Shown piece after piece: positions 1 through 11,144 of a DNA stretch of 60,000 nucleotides. The notes under the pieces are model-generated. The model was not told the DNA's origin. It worked only from the letters and a program-made list of their open reading frames with translations, and ran no database searches. The first letter of the stretch is position 1; each line of letters starts with the position of its first letter. Origin of the DNA: Polytrichum commune (taxonomy: Eukaryota > Streptophyta > Polytrichopsida > Polytrichales > Polytrichaceae); assembly GCA_950295325.1 (NCBI GenBank), contig OX485803.1:73239554-73299553 (forward strand). Reading direction: 5' to 3'. The position numbers were made by a program, and so were the translations under genes.

Positions 1-408
1 TTTACCTCTAAGGCACGAATTAAAAGCTCCCTATAATTACATGATATTCTAAAATGGCCTAATTTTTTGTACCCTACCATTACTTATAATGCCCATGTCA
101 TTGAAATTTTTTGTAGTCTATATTCCTTTTAATTTAAAAAAATGAATTTAAGAATGTATGCAATGCAAAAGTGATGGGAAAAGCATGGCAACAAACAAAT
201 ATAAAAATTATGTACCATTGCAAAAACCAAGTACAAAAACTTAAAGTGAAAATACAAAAAGAAGACTTAGGATGGAACACAACATGATTGAGTGTGTTTT
301 TACAAACACAACACCCGCTCCATAATAATCCTTTATTCAAAATCACTTTACATGCTAGTGAAGACCAAAACCATATAGTGTGAAACACTTTAAACTTGGT
401 CATGAATC
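1..408. other. AT-rich stretch, no gene recognised
   Basis: AT-rich sequence with scattered stops in all frames. I see no gene, repeat or transposon end here. Confidence 0.5.
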
Positions 409-1209
409 TTATATAGTTCGTTTTGTCACAAACTTGGACAGTTGCTCTGAATCATTCCTATCAAGAGTGTACACATCATTTGTAGAATTGTAGCTCATGG
501 TTACCGTAGATATAATGCAATCTACATCAATCCATTTGCTATCCGTGTGATCATACTTAAATTTGTTACGGCCTGGATATTTTCTATAATATTGCAACAT
601 TACTTCGATGTGGGGATTATTAGGATTTCTCCTCCTTGATTCCTCCGTTCAAGCAAGGAGGTCAACCGCTTGCCTAAGTACTCCAAATTGTTTCTCATTG
701 CACCGCCGCATAGCCTGCACCCTACCCACCCACCATGAACTGGAATCTACTCCGTTCAATATGTTAGTAGCATTTCCAACTTTAACATCAGTCATTGAAC
801 GTCCCCTTTTTCGTTTGGCAACGGATTTTATAGTTGACAATAGCATTGTTGTGATCCGTTGGACAAAATGCACCCCACAATCAGATCCTATAGATAACAA
901 ACTTGATCCACATAAAGATCTTACTTGGAGACAATTATCATGGTTGTTGAAATGAATACTATGTTTAATTCTTGCTAATCTATCTTTGGATAGAAAAACA
1001 TTACCATTGAGTTGCGAGACAAACATTGACTTGTAAATGGAATGCCCATCAACTTCTACGGTTGGCAAAAAAATTCCGGTTCTCTGTACTGAGGCTTCCA
1101 ATTTCATCCATTTTTGGGTGAATGATGAGTAATTTTTCATCCATCCCTCGTGAGGCATGCGTACGAAATTGATTCTACTAAACATACATCCTAAGATCCT
1201 TATTTTCAA
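409..1209 (-). pseudogene. Hypothetical protein of unknown family, split by one in-frame stop
   Basis: One minus-strand frame runs from 1209 down to 409 and is broken only by a TGA at 649-651. The upper part (186 codons) has a basic cluster (KRKRGR) and an aromatic stretch SSWWVGRVQAMRR. The lower part continues in the same frame with YYRKYPGRNKFKYDHTDSKW and ends in LSKFVTKRTI. The two halves read as one protein of about 265 residues whose key codon became a stop. I do not recognise the domain. The aromatic and charged pattern, and the position next to a CACTA transposon, suggest a transposon-accessory or multicopy gene, but that is inference. The true start may lie upstream of 1209. Confidence 0.4.
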
Positions 1210-1860
1210 CCCCTATATTATTTTTACTAAAAGGGAATGGCCCATATTTTATACCTATCTATTTTACTTGTAATGGGCTTATGTACTTTTAATGGACCCT
1301 TCATTATTTGGAATTCTTTTATAATTTTTATGTCAGATGATTTTAATCCTCCCTATATTATACCGCACGTCGTTTTTAAAATGCACTAAGTGACCTCCCC
1401 GTGATGGCATACTGATCCACATTGTGGTGTACTGATCAGAAGACCTTTGTTGAAGTGCTTTCTAATCCGGAAATTTGTCATGTTATTTAATGTCCGTTGT
1501 TGTCCAAAGTTCAAATAGCGAGCTTATCGCAATACAAGAACATTACAACTTCCTCTTAATCATATAAATTTGTTACGAATATATGGAAACGACGACGAGT
1601 TTTTTAATATCATGTCTATGTACCCAAAATAAATAGCGAGGGAGTGTCTTAACTATACGGCAAAGTCCCATAAAATCTCTAGCACACTTCATCTATTCTT
1701 TGCCATATAGTACATCCGAGTACACTCCCTATCAACAAACCGGAAAGGTCATCACATTTCCCGAAAGTGGCCCTTGCATTGGAACGCCTCTTATGAGCCT
1801 AAATGATGCACACATTTGCATTTAAATATAGCCTATTGAAAGTGACTAAAATCTCGATAC
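1210..1860. other. AT-rich spacer
   Basis: No coding frame or repeat that I can support. It separates two minus-strand ORF remnants that may once have been exons of one gene. Confidence 0.35.
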
Positions 1861-2142
1861 TCATTGCAGACTTTTCTCGTATGGGCGTAGATAGGCTCCT
1901 GGCCACACCGTCATTCCTCGTTTGACATTGAGAAGCGTAAGTTGCGGAGGCATGTCGTCCTCCACTGTCACAAACAACGGACAATCATCATCAAAAACAC
2001 GACCGACGTTGACCTTAAACATTCCAGGCGCAATACTCATGCCATGGAATGGTTCTCCACCACAGCCGGAAACAGTGCATTTTGCTTGCATTGGCCACAA
2101 TTTAATGATTTGAGCATATGTGGACTTATTAGCATGCCACAT
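1861..2142 (-). CDS. Hypothetical 93-codon ORF, possible exon
   Basis: A minus-strand frame of 93 codons. It contains a Cys/Gly-rich start (CTVSGCGGEPFHGM), then VNVGRVFDDDCPLFVTVED and a basic end (YLRPYEKSLQ). Alternating hydrophobic and acidic residues look like a real beta-rich protein segment rather than noise. It lies in the same orientation as the 409-1209 remnant and could be an upstream exon of the same gene. No family recognised, and the boundaries are not defined by clear splice sites. Confidence 0.3.
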   Translation of the reverse strand: MWHANKSTYAQIIKLWPMQAKCTVSGCGGEPFHGMSIAPGMFKVNVGRVFDDDCPLFVTVEDDMPPQLTLLNVKRGMTVWPGAYLRPYEKSLQ

Positions 2143-4274
2143 AGGTGTGGCTGAAGTGGGTAGTCACCATGCTTGCGTATTCAACAATGTTTACAAACAA
2201 CCAATGCGCATGGAGAAACAAAAAGGAGAGCATAATAGGACTATTAGTGCACTTAACTTGATCAAGCCATGGAACTATCCAGCACTCCCATTTGGACATA
2301 AGCATGTTTCTGCATGTAAACATACATGCCTCAATTGAATTTTGGCAGGCTCTCTTACACAATGCATTGGAATTGTCGCAGAAGTACTAGGTACATATAA
2401 AAACCCAACACAAAGACCGAGCCACCAACATGGGAGATTCAGCGCCTCGACGTGACCTGCACGATCCTTTACGTGTCGCAATGCGGGATGAGAAGTTATG
2501 GCGTCGAGAGAAGGCCATGTATGTAGAACACCGCATAAAACACATGGCTTGTTGTGAGCCCTAAACCTCCACCCTTATGCGTCGTAGTCCGGGTGAAGGC
2601 CTAATGCTTGCACATACTTTGAATGACTGCACTCGATGGTTTGTACACAGAATCAGAGGCTTCCAATGTAAATCTCAAACACACAACTTTTATTTAAATA
2701 CCACAAGGTCCAAGTATTAAGAAACACTTGAGAGCGTGTGGTTATTGCACCATTATAATTATTGTTTTAAGCCTTCACACATCACACTTAGTCTACCCTT
2801 CCCTAATGCTGGTCCACTAACTTAAAGTCACTAGTCAAGGCAATGTGTACCCTAGTTTTGGCCGAACTTCCTTATTACATAACCCCTCCCCACTACAACA
2901 TTAAAACAATAATTATTGTTTTAAAGTAATGGCTACCTTAAGTTTTCCCAGTCCCGTCAGATATTCAATTCCTCCTGCCCCTTAAGCCGAGTTGAATTCA
3001 GTGATGGTTAACTGTGAGCGGTCCGCTGCCCTCAGCTGCCCGAACCGTACTCTCTCCTTCCCTCGGCAGTTGAATCAAAATAGTGCCCAGCCAACGAGAA
3101 TGTCCAAGGAACCAGCCTGCCCCTCTTCCCGCATCAGCTGGGTTCGACCACAGCTGATGAATGCCTCGAAGTTCCAATGGCAGCTTAGAAGCTCGCCTCC
3201 CAATCACCCACCTGTCTGCACAATGAGACAACCCTGCCGCTCCTGTTTGCTGCCATTAAGTCCAATCGCCAGCCTGCCTTCACCAGTGCCTCTGTGTCTG
3301 TTGGCCGAGTCCACATTCGCAATCCTCACCCTGCCCAATCCATCCATCAGCGGCACCCTCTCTGATCATCTCCCAGCGGAGAATCCTTCCTCCCCCTGAA
3401 CGCCAGCACTCTGTACCGCCCGCATCTGCTAGTTCCCTGATACATGAGTTCGATCTACAATGTCCCATGCCCACCCCCTGTTGGGTGCGGCGTCCTCAAA
3501 AATTCAGTCCTTCCTTCATTCTGCCTCATCGGTTGAAACCTCCCCTTCTTCAATGTTGGGATTACGTCATCTCCTACCTCATTGCCGTGGCGCCTGCCGG
3601 CATTGGGCTAACGAATTTGCAACTGTGCTTCAAAGTGCGGCCACATGAGGGCCTCAACCTTAGTGTCAATCTGATCTTGCTCCTTTCTCAGTTGCTACAA
3701 GTATGCACAGCGTCTACCGCTGGTGTGGATTCGCTCCTCTCTCCGCACCTTCTCTCGATGCAATTCCAGTTGCTGGCCACTTTTAATTTCCCCCCACGAG
3801 GTCCCCCTCTCTCCTGCAATTCGTTGCCTCTACCCTATATCACCGGCCGGCTGATATTCTCATCATCGTCCCCTAATCCTACCCTACCTCTTGCAGCCAC
3901 ACGGCTCCGGCATCCCTTTCTCACCCCCTGCCGAACCACAGAGAGAGTCCCACCGAAGAGCCTTCGAGATCCAGGTCCCCCTTCCTTGCACAGAATCTGG
4001 GGTTTATCCTCAAAAACCCGGAACCCATCCCTAAATGGACAGGGAGGGTCCCAATTTGAATTCTAAAACCTTGAGTTGCGATCTTCGTCTCGAGCTTACC
4101 CACTTCTCGTACCTCTTAAATCAATAAAGCTAACATTCTAATTCTCTAATTACTCAAAAGCCCAGCCTTAACCTAACTTCGGTCTACCCCACCAAACATC
4201 ACTCTTTTTATGTTTTGAATAGATAAACTAAGGTCAAAATCAGATCCTAATAAATTCCTAAGGGTTAAAAACAC
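2143..4274. other. Non-coding stretch; part pyrimidine-rich
   Basis: From about 2950 to 4090 the plus strand is strongly C/T-rich and holds long but low-complexity open frames on both strands. I read these as composition artefacts, since no motif is conserved. A short sequence AATTATTGTTTTAA occurs twice, near 2757 and 2909. The block may be a transposon leader or LTR, but I found no paired terminal repeat. Confidence 0.3.
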
Positions 4275-5440
4275 ATGTGGGCACCGTTTTGGGCTCACAC
4301 TTGCCCTTGCAAACTTTGCAAAGGGAGGAGGAAACACATGGCGATGGACATGGTTGAAAAACATTTAATGGAAAATGGGAGACACCACTCCTTCCGAAGA
4401 TGGAGAGGCCCGGGTGTAAGGGACGATTTTGACGATGAATGGGACGAACACGTTCGCAGCGGTGGCGCCTCCTTCCCCCCACGTCCAGTAGACAGGAATG
4501 TTGGACTGCAAAGGATGTTTGAAAATGTGAATAACATCTCGCCCACGATTGTCCCTCCTGCCAGCGAAGCTCATGGTGTAGGTCGCGCGGAACAACAAGA
4601 CCTTCCAAATATGGCGACAAATTAGGAAGATGCAGAATTGGACGACCACATTATGGAGGTTGTGCAACAAACCCAAACCATTGTGGAAAATGTGCAAGCA
4701 GGGGCAGATTCTATACAAGAGCGTGAAAGAATGATGGCGGAGGCTCCTGCATCCGCACCCGGAGATTCATCCAGCACACCCGAAATGCACGACGGGGCAG
4801 CGGGTCCAGAAGACACACCTCTACATGTTGTCGAATATTTGAATCTGACAGATGTTTTGTTGTCATGCCACCCATTGTATGCGGGTGCCTCTGTGACAAA
4901 GCTGGCAACAACCATGCTCATCATAACTATCTGCACAATGTACGGGGTGAATAACAAATTTGTGGACGAATTATTATACTTGCTACACAAATACATATTG
5001 CCAGGACCAAATTCTCTGCCCACGAATATGTACCATGCGAAAGTGCTCGTGGAGAAAGTCGGCCATAACTACGAGAGTATACACGCTTGCAATAATAGAT
5101 GTGTGTTGTTTCAAGGGGACGTACACAAAGATATGACTGAATGTCCAGTTTGCAATGCAAATTGATACAAAGCCTATGGAAAGTCACAAGTGCCGGTGAG
5201 TGTTTTGAGACACTTCCCCTTAATATCTCGATTGGTAAGGTGGTACAAGTCAACTAGAATAGCGGGATTATTGAGGTGGGCTCATAATAACAAATCCACA
5301 GATGGCAAAATGCATGGCGTACATGACTCGCCTGCATGGCGTGCAATCGACACCAAGTTTCCCTTGTTTGCATCGGGTTTCTGAAACATCCGCATGGCGT
5401 TGTCTACAGATGGGTTCAATCCATTCTCATCCCTTCTATG
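4275..5440 (+). pseudogene. TNP2 transposase, N-terminal part
   Basis: One plus-strand frame, interrupted by TAG at 4623, TGA at 5163 and TGA at 5382. It opens with a Cys-rich transposase-associated segment (HTCPCKLCKGRRKHM) followed by a helix resembling the 'HL...G' motif of that domain. It then gives the typical TNP2 sequence with an IHACNNRCVLF-like Cys pair, TECPVCNAN, VPVSVLRHFPLISRLVRW and MHGVHDSPAWRAID. The last recognisable part reads NIRMALSTDGFNPF near 5385-5430. Coding similarity then stops abruptly, where a foreign insertion begins. In intact TNP2 proteins this region leads directly to the 'WPV..YNLPP' segment found here at 6448. Confidence 0.85.
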
Positions 5441-6432
5441 CCAATGGTGTCGCAACCCTTGCTAGCCCCCCCTTGACCATCTTGCCAATTTTCAATTCTA
5501 GCAAAGGTTACGAGTCGCTAACCTTTCGCATACCGCCATGCTAATGGTTAGCTCCTCTAACCCCGGACCATTAGTTCATAGGAGGGGAACCAACCCTCCT
5601 ACTTTGATTTCGGGACTCACCCCTTTAATCGGTAACCAACCCCTTTTATTGGTAACCAATCCTTAGATGTGGACTTCCATCCATGGAAGTCCAATCTTAT
5701 GTTGATCATCGCGTTGCTGGAGCAACACTACAACAACCCGAACCATACTAGGCAACTATGGCCTCACAATGGGCCAAAGCCCATGGAGGCCGTGCCGTTC
5801 GGCCTCGGGTGGGTGAGGCCACACCACCTCACCCCTATAAGCCTCTAGGACTCTACACGGGGCCCCTACCCCACCGTCAACCAACCTCTTGTCTCTCTAC
5901 CAAGAGTTGGGGCCAAGTGGACATTTTCCTTTAGCTGCTGGGCCTAGAACCCCCCAGCAGCTTCAGACCATCATAACTTCCTTGTATGATGTTTGAACAT
6001 AACAACCAACCACTTCATCTTCATCTACGCTTCACGCAGATGCCGATGGACTCCTCACTTGCCCCATTCGGGCAAGTCTTGAGGAAGTTATGCCTGTTTG
6101 AACCTTGGCAGTCCCGGGAATCACTCCCAGGCACTGCTGTACCAGGGCGCTGTCCCGGGACAGCGCCCCACTCAAATGGCCATAACTCCTAGCTCACACC
6201 TCCGAGGCTCCGATTGAGGTGTTCTTGAGCATTCTAGAATCACCACGCCATGAGCTACGCATAGCTCATGGCCTTACCCTCATGCCTCCTAGTCTCCATG
6301 GGTGGGAGGTGTTCCCAACGCCCGGGGCCCTCACCCACACTAGGATCACTTGGGCCCTCTCACCAACGGCGCCACAAGTCCCGGGTGTCACTCCGGGGTC
6401 CCCCTTGTGCCCATGGTGTTTCGGGCACTCCT
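5441..6432. mobile_element. ~1 kb insertion of unknown type inside TNP2
   Basis: This sequence splits the TNP2 reading between NIRMALSTDGFNPF and DKWSTWPVFVF. It is non-coding and relatively GC-rich, and holds a perfect 24-bp palindrome at 6145-6168 centred on TCCCGGGA. A CTCAT occurs near both edges (about 5434 and 6430), which could be a target duplication, but it does not restore the frame exactly, so the limits are approximate. It resembles the non-coding part of an LTR element or a solo LTR; I cannot assign a family. Confidence 0.5.
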
Positions 6433-6593
6433 CATGGAGAGGTGCGCGACAAATGGTCAACATGGCCGGTATTTGTGTTCATATACAATTTGCCACCCTG
6501 GATGATCACAAAACGTTTCTTTGTCATACCCGTCCTCCTTATTCCAGGAAAGCACTCTCCGAATGGAGGGAACATCGATGTGTACATGAAGCC
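6433..6593 (+). pseudogene. TNP2 transposase, short middle part
   Basis: Reads DKWSTWPVFVFIYNLPPW, then a Lys/Phe-rich stretch, and ends GGNIDVYMKPV. This is the conserved TNP2 segment usually written 'WPV..YNLPPWL...F..L..LIPGP..PG..ID.YLQPL'. It stops at the left edge of the Ty3/gypsy insertion at 6598 and resumes at 16393 with IDQLKKLWWPGV, so the retrotransposon clearly entered a transposase gene. Confidence 0.85.
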
Positions 6594-6597
6594 GGTC

Positions 6598-6931
6598 TGT
6601 CACGGTATGCGGCGTCGACGACCGCACCTTATCCGTTGGGTTTCATCCATCTAGATTTGGATGGATGAATCTAGATGTGGAGAGGAAGGCTCCTAAGTGA
6701 GGAGCCTCCTCCTTGGCTTGGCATTCTTGCCAAGTCAAGTCTTGTAAGTTAGTGTGTGGAGAGAGCTTGTGTGAGGTGTAGATTGCATGATTTTGCAATA
6801 AATCTTGAGTTCTTCTTCCCCTACTTACACTCTTGGATTCTCCCTTGGTGGAGTGAGAGATAGCTTGACTAATTGTATGCATTTGAAGAGAGATTTAGAG
6901 CTCTTATGAGTGTTCTACTCTCTTCCTTCTC
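6598..6931 (+). repeat. 5' terminal repeat (unit L, copy 1)
   Basis: 334 bp, starting TGTCACGG and ending in TTCCTTCTC. It is matched by 15953-16286 with the same length and only a handful of substitutions, about 98% identity by eye. It directly abuts the GGTC target site. It contains CAATAAATC near 6797, which could serve as a polyadenylation signal. A TGGCAGGAATAC at about 6935 could be the primer binding site, but I could not match it to a tRNA. Unlike the 3' end, this copy has no neighbouring 106-bp unit A. Confidence 0.85.
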
Positions 6932-8330
6932 ACTTGGCAGGAATACCTTCACTTTTCTTCTTTGCTTGTCCATTCTTGAGATATTGTGCGCAACAAAAAG
7001 CTTGAGGACAATGAATGATGAAGTTGTGAAGTGGTAGAGCGAAGAATACTGCGGATTTGAGGAGCAACAAGAAGAAAGAGGTGTCATTGTGAAGTTTACA
7101 CATCACCTTGAATTGTGGTGAAAAATCTTCCAATTTTCCACGGAATTTCATGTTATTTGGCTCACATTCAAGCTTGAATTCATGACATTGAGCTTTGGAA
7201 GCGGATATGTGATTCCAAGTGCAAGAATCTGTAAATCAAACACAAAAATTATTTGAAACAAATCAAAAAAAAAAAGAAAAAAAAAGGGAGGCCCTCCGCT
7301 GCTGCTGACCCCCTGGTTCGCGGCTGTTAGCGGTTGCAGCGGCTGTCCGCGACGGTTGCCACCCAGATTGCCACCAAGGCTGCCCACGACTGCATTCGGC
7401 TGCCTGCGGGCAGGCCAGCGGTTGCTGCAACCAAGGAATGTAGCAGGCTTGCAAATTATCCAAGTGTTTTTATTTTTATTTTTATTTTGTTTTGTTTTTG
7501 TGTTTGTTTAATTAATTAATGCATTAATTAATTAAACCCGGATTTTCTAATTTAATTAATTAATTAAAATTCCCTTACAACTTCTAATCCTTTCTTTTCT
7601 CTCTAAGAGGTTAATTTCTTGGGCTCATTAATCAGGATACAAGGAAGAAAACCTAAGCTCTTATGAAATATTAAAAATACTTGGGATTTCTTTTAGGGGT
7701 TGTGTTGTACAAAATTTCCGAGGGGAATGCCATTGGAGATTGGGTGGCATATGAAATTTCCGTTCGGCCTAAAATAAATTACTATTAAGGTCGAATTATG
7801 TTTGTCAACACATATTCCTGGCATTGTTGTGAGGAGAGATTCTTAGGTAGTGGTGGGAAAATGAGAGATGTGCATTTTATTTTCTTAAGCAACAGGGCCT
7901 CTTCATTTTTTGACCACCAACCGCAGGCGGGTGCCGGTTGGTCACGGTTGCTTTCAATTTTTGTTTAAGTGTTGTTTTGGGGAAGAGGATCCAATGTTGT
8001 TCTTGCATTGTTCCTTGAATTTTATTTTGGTACCTTCCCCTGTGGCAGGCTGTAGTGCTGGAGTGTTCTAGCACTGCCCCATTTTGTGTAGTCCTAGATT
8101 GTGATAGGGTACTGTGAAGGTGAGGTCGGATTAATGACCGACGGGACCTTTGTTTGTGTACCAAGTGGGCGGTGCTTGTTTTCACTTGTAGTGGGGCTGG
8201 GTTAATGACCAGCAGACCATAAGTTTTGGTGGTGGTTGCAGGTGCAGGTTGCCTTTGACCATTTTTCTCTTTGTACCTGGATACTAATTCATTTGGGTTG
8301 TTGATTCGGTGACCATCCCATTGTGGGTTT
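6932..8330 (+). other. Retrotransposon untranslated leader
   Basis: A 1.4-kb non-coding leader between the 5' terminal repeat and gag. It includes an A-rich tract at 7264-7287, a short GC-rich section (about 7288-7430) and a TTAATTAA-rich section near 7508-7570. No conserved coding frame. The packaging signal and primer site should lie here. Confidence 0.6.
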
Positions 8331-9734
8331 ATGGTTACAACTCGTACTCAACACTATCGTTCTCCGTCCCCAGGAGCATCGGAAGGTCATCCCTTGGACC
8401 TCTCGGACGTTGAACCAGTGGTAGCACCCAACGAGGCTTTTCAGCCTACTTCGGCGTGGGGGACTATCACTCGGTCTCACGTCCTGTGGGTGGGAACCTT
8501 TGACGATATGGAGGAGGAGACTAGGGGAGGGATACGGGACCAGTTTTCCGGTCGAGTAGGGACCATTTCTCTGCAAGACTGGAAAATCCGGTTTCGTACG
8601 TGGATGCGAGAGAAACGCCAACGCAATACCAATTTTAACGATTGGTATGCGTTTGAGCTTCTGCCTCAGCATTTGGAGCATGAAGCTCTCCAAACTTATG
8701 AGCAGTGGACGGAGGCTCATTGGATGGAGTTGCGCCAGGTGGAGCGGTACTGGGAGACTCGGGTTGAATTGGTATCCGTATTGAAGGAAGGCGCAACTTC
8801 CAGTTTCATGGCCGTTCCGGATGTCAAGACGGAGGTACCGGAGGGAGGTTATGTGGTGGATGTGGAGGAAGCTCCTCCTGGTGAGCCGAGGGCTACGGGT
8901 CCTGCTCCCACTGCGGCGAGTATGTCGAGCCCAGTTCTTCCACTCTCGCGTTATGTCATGGCCACCCAAGCGGCTTTAGCCTCTTTAGGGGCTCCGCCAG
9001 ATTTTGAGCCATTGCGGGCATTTGAGCTGCATCTACAGGGGGAGTACGGAGGCTTCCGTTGTGACCAGATGCAGCGGATACAAGATTTCAGACGGGAGAA
9101 GGACGATACAACTCGTACCATGTATACGAGGTTGGCGAGGTTTGCCAGAGAATCTGGAGGTGTGTTCGCGGAAAGTCAGTTGGTGAAGGTGTTTTTGTCA
9201 AAGATTGACAAACATCTCCTTGACTTGGCGTTACCCAGGATCATCATGGAGTTTGGTGGTCGAGCGACACTCGCAGAGGCATTCGCCGTGGTGGAGCAGT
9301 GTGATCGTGCATTATGTCAGCACGATGCCACTGATTTGGTGTACTTGCTAGTGGATTCTAGCAAATCCCGAAGAGTTCCGGTTGCGGCTGCGGGATTGGC
9401 GGAGGCCGAGGTAGACAAGACCATGTATTGTTGGTCTTGTGGGCAGGCCGGCCACGCTAAGAAGGACTGTCCTTCGAAGCAAAGGCAAGCCCAGACCGTC
9501 ACTACTCCGAAGCGGAAACCATTTGTTCCCGCTAAGGGCTCGGCGAAGGGGACGACGGGTAATCAGTTACCCAAGCAGTTGAAGTGTTCCCATTGTGGGC
9601 GGAACAATCACGCGGTAGAGAACTGCTTTGCTCTCCATCCTGAGAAACGTCCTTCTTTCGACCGGGAGAAGACGTTGGAGGCGAAGATTGGAGCCATGGA
9701 GGAGAGGTTCAAAAGTTTGGCGTCATCCGGCTAA
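8331..9734 (+). CDS. gag: Gag protein with two CCHC zinc knuckles
   Basis: 467 codons from ATG 8331 to TAA 9732-9734, uninterrupted. The central part (FELHLQGEYGGF, then DFRREKDDTTRTMYTRLARF and AESQLVKVFLSKID) has the helical pattern of the Ty3/gypsy retrotransposon gag domain. Two knuckles follow near residues 365-380 and 420-435: CWSCGQAGHAKKDC and CSHCGRNNHAVENC, both with C-x2-C-x4-H-x4-C spacing. Two knuckles suit an RNA-packaging nucleocapsid. Frame 0 continues past the TAA and a TAG at 9765 into the protease, so Gag and Pro were either one polyprotein with the stops acquired later, or separated by stop-codon readthrough. Confidence 0.9.
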   Translation: MVTTRTQHYRSPSPGASEGHPLDLSDVEPVVAPNEAFQPTSAWGTITRSHVLWVGTFDDMEEETRGGIRDQFSGRVGTISLQDWKIRFRTWMREKRQRNTNFNDWYAFELLPQHLEHEALQTYEQWTEAHWMELRQVERYWETRVELVSVLKEGATSSFMAVPDVKTEVPEGGYVVDVEEAPPGEPRATGPAPTAASMSSPVLPLSRYVMATQAALASLGAPPDFEPLRAFELHLQGEYGGFRCDQMQRIQDFRREKDDTTRTMYTRLARFARESGGVFAESQLVKVFLSKIDKHLLDLALPRIIMEFGGRATLAEAFAVVEQCDRALCQHDATDLVYLLVDSSKSRRVPVAAAGLAEAEVDKTMYCWSCGQAGHAKKDCPSKQRQAQTVTTPKRKPFVPAKGSAKGTTGNQLPKQLKCSHCGRNNHAVENCFALHPEKRPSFDREKTLEAKIGAMEERFKSLASSG

Positions 9735-9794
9735 ATTTTGGCCTCACCATCTTCCTCCGGAGCTTAGGGTAGTTCTTCCACTCCGGATTACTAT

Positions 9795-11144
9795 ATGTTC
9801 GGAGCCTCGGGCGATGTGGTGAGTTCCGCGGCCGTGACACGTGCTCAAGCCGTGTCACAATCCATACCTTCGACTACAAATGAATATGTGGCAAGTTCGC
9901 GAACTCGGGACAATGCGCCCGCGGACCAAATTGGTCAGGCACGACTACCATTATCTTTTGGATTGGCCGATGCCGTCCAATCTGTCAGTGGTCGTCATCC
10001 GAACGATGAGGTTTCACATTCAGCGACTAATGTGGCGCACACGTTGGCATCCAAGGTGTTGCACACACCTTTGTTCACAGCCATGGAGTGGTCATCGCTA
10101 GAGTTCCAACCTGCTAAGGTTTTTCACTTAGCAGGTAAATTTTTGGAAGGGAAGGCATCCTTATCTTCTCTGACTGTGGCTCAAGCCACTACGAACATCC
10201 CTGCTTCTGAAAATCCTGAGGATGTGGCCAAACGGCAAGCGAGACTTGCGGCAGAGACCATTGCGTCTTTTGACGTACACGCCTCAGATGACAAGACACC
10301 GACCACGTCTTATGACTCACCAGTATCCGCGGGTGCAGCCTATCTGTCTCATGTCGCTGCTAAACCTGTTCGTGAGCACCGCGGTATTCGACCCGGCGTT
10401 GTGCGTATGGTGAATGATACCGTAATTTTGGTGGTCAGTCGCACTGGGAGCAATGCTACTCGGGTTGCTCCCCGTTGTGTGATGATGGATTCAGGGGCAC
10501 AGCCAGTTATGATCGGCAAGAGGCTTGCCCAAGAGTTGAGGTTGACGGCCGAGGATTTGGTTCCCTGTCCATTCACCATTGTCACATCCATTGGTCACGT
10601 GGAGCGGGCCATGGGTTATACTCGAGAACCATTACAGCTTAGCTTCCGAGTGAAGCCTGGAGATTCACCCGCACCTCTTCTTCTTAGGTGTGCGGTGACG
10701 GATGCGACCAACTATGACATTTTAGTTGGTCAGCAAGCACTTTACCCTCTTGGTTTTGGTTTGGACAACTGGACTGAGGAGGCATGGATTCGACCAAGTT
10801 GGTCGGCTGGGGATGGCCGCAGGGAACTTATTCCCGTGGCTTTCGCGGCGGCCGCGACCATAGCACCATTATCTATGGTTTTTGGATGTGGTGCTATGGT
10901 GGACACATTGCCTTATGGTTCCGCATTGTTGGAGGAGTCATTGGCATTCATGGGGAGTACAGACAATGAACGAGATATGACACCTAAGGGTACATTGGTG
11001 CGCCATCCCAAGGATCCCCTTCCTCCTTGGCGTGATTCCGCCGAGCTATTTCGGAGGTGCGAGGATATTGTTCACTCTCTCACTCCTAGGACACCGGTCA
11101 TAACGGGTGTCCTTTCGGCATTGGCACATCCCATTTTATGGTAG
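9795..11144 (+). CDS. Retroviral-type aspartic protease region of Pol
   Basis: 449 codons, same frame as Gag, ending at TAG 11142. The first ~230 residues are low in motifs. The protease core begins near residue 225 with APRCVMMDSGAQPVMIGKRL, containing the catalytic DSG(A) triplet, followed by TSIGHVERAMGYTREPL and a hydrophobic YDILVGQQALYPLGFGLDNW, matching the 'ILG...L' strand of retropepsins. Its role is to cleave the Gag-Pol polyprotein. After the TAG the same frame reads directly into the methyltransferase (PPDAGITLVELFGG), so the two were probably fused and the TAG is either a later mutation or a readthrough site. Confidence 0.85.
   Translation: MFGASGDVVSSAAVTRAQAVSQSIPSTTNEYVASSRTRDNAPADQIGQARLPLSFGLADAVQSVSGRHPNDEVSHSATNVAHTLASKVLHTPLFTAMEWSSLEFQPAKVFHLAGKFLEGKASLSSLTVAQATTNIPASENPEDVAKRQARLAAETIASFDVHASDDKTPTTSYDSPVSAGAAYLSHVAAKPVREHRGIRPGVVRMVNDTVILVVSRTGSNATRVAPRCVMMDSGAQPVMIGKRLAQELRLTAEDLVPCPFTIVTSIGHVERAMGYTREPLQLSFRVKPGDSPAPLLLRCAVTDATNYDILVGQQALYPLGFGLDNWTEEAWIRPSWSAGDGRRELIPVAFAAAATIAPLSMVFGCGAMVDTLPYGSALLEESLAFMGSTDNERDMTPKGTLVRHPKDPLPPWRDSAELFRRCEDIVHSLTPRTPVITGVLSALAHPILW

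Noticed and set aside
2992-4103. Long open frames on both strands in the pyrimidine-rich block
   Set aside because: Frames on both strands overlap, composition is skewed, and no motif or splice logic is visible.
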